From COE1 sp963596435 (GTDB lineage: Bacteria; Bacillota; Clostridia; Lachnospirales; Lachnospiraceae), in assembly GCA_963596435.1 (NCBI GenBank), contig CAVBMG010000178.1, forward strand, positions 1 to 5,301: 5,301 bases of DNA, written 5' to 3'. The position numbers and the translations under genes were made by a program. The notes under the pieces were generated by a model. It was not told the origin of the DNA and did not search any database. It saw nothing but the letters and a program-made list of their open reading frames with translations. This document shows positions 5,262 through 5,301 of the stretch, one piece after another. The stretch's first letter is position 1; every line of letters starts with the position of its first letter.

Positions 5262-5301
5262 CCTTGTTTTTCAACACTTTTTTGTCATTTTCATACAATG
5301 T
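5245..5301 (-). pseudogene. Possible 3' end of an unknown gene running in from the right
   Basis: From the window edge, one minus-strand frame stays open for 18 codons (LYENDKKVLKNKEKPAF at the end) and stops at TGA 5245-5247, inside the loop region of the terminator hairpin. The residues are plausible for a hydrophilic C-terminus, and a gene ending in its own terminator would fit. It is too short to be sure it is coding, and the A-rich composition could produce this by chance. Confidence 0.2.

Overview
This window is made almost entirely of two insertion sequences lying side by side, with all five of their genes or gene groups read from the minus strand. The base usage, the strong AGGAGG-type ribosome binding sites and the character of the proteins point to a Gram-positive Firmicute, most likely a Lachnospiraceae-like gut Clostridium. 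That host assignment is an inference; nothing here identifies a species.

Positions 56-2829 hold a complete IS66-family element. It is bounded by a perfect 22-bp terminal inverted repeat and carries the standard three genes in order on the minus strand: tnpA (2351-2731), tnpB (2002-2358, overlapping tnpA by 8 nt) and the DDE transposase gene tnpC (100-1728). All three are full length with good ribosome binding sites, and the catalytic D255, D316 and E454 of TnpC are present. An unusually long tnpB-tnpC gap (1744-2001) contains a good candidate promoter for tnpC and an 80-codon open frame with no convincing start. The element is not flanked by the expected 8-bp target duplication.

Positions 2830-2942 are a short unrelated segment. 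On the minus strand it reads as a gene leader: a hairpin, a good ribosome binding site and an ATG that runs straight into the IS66 end. It looks like the 5' remnant of a gene cut by the IS66 element.

Positions of about 2943-5228 hold a second element, resembling the IS1634 branch of the IS4 superfamily. Its 564-residue transposase (3480-5174) has D195, D272 and E445 and the exact Y-(2)-R-(3)-E-(6)-K signature. Downstream, translationally coupled to it by a TGATG junction, is a small coiled-coil protein (70 residues), followed by a second (83 residues) that looks like its paralogue. These two small genes are the least expected content of the window and may be accessory genes of the element.

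The edges (1-55 and about 5229-5301) are host or neighbouring sequence. The left edge has an open plus-strand frame that reads into the IS66 end; the right edge has a strong hairpin that could stop transcription entering the IS1634-like element. No RNA gene, CRISPR array, resistance gene or metabolic gene was seen.
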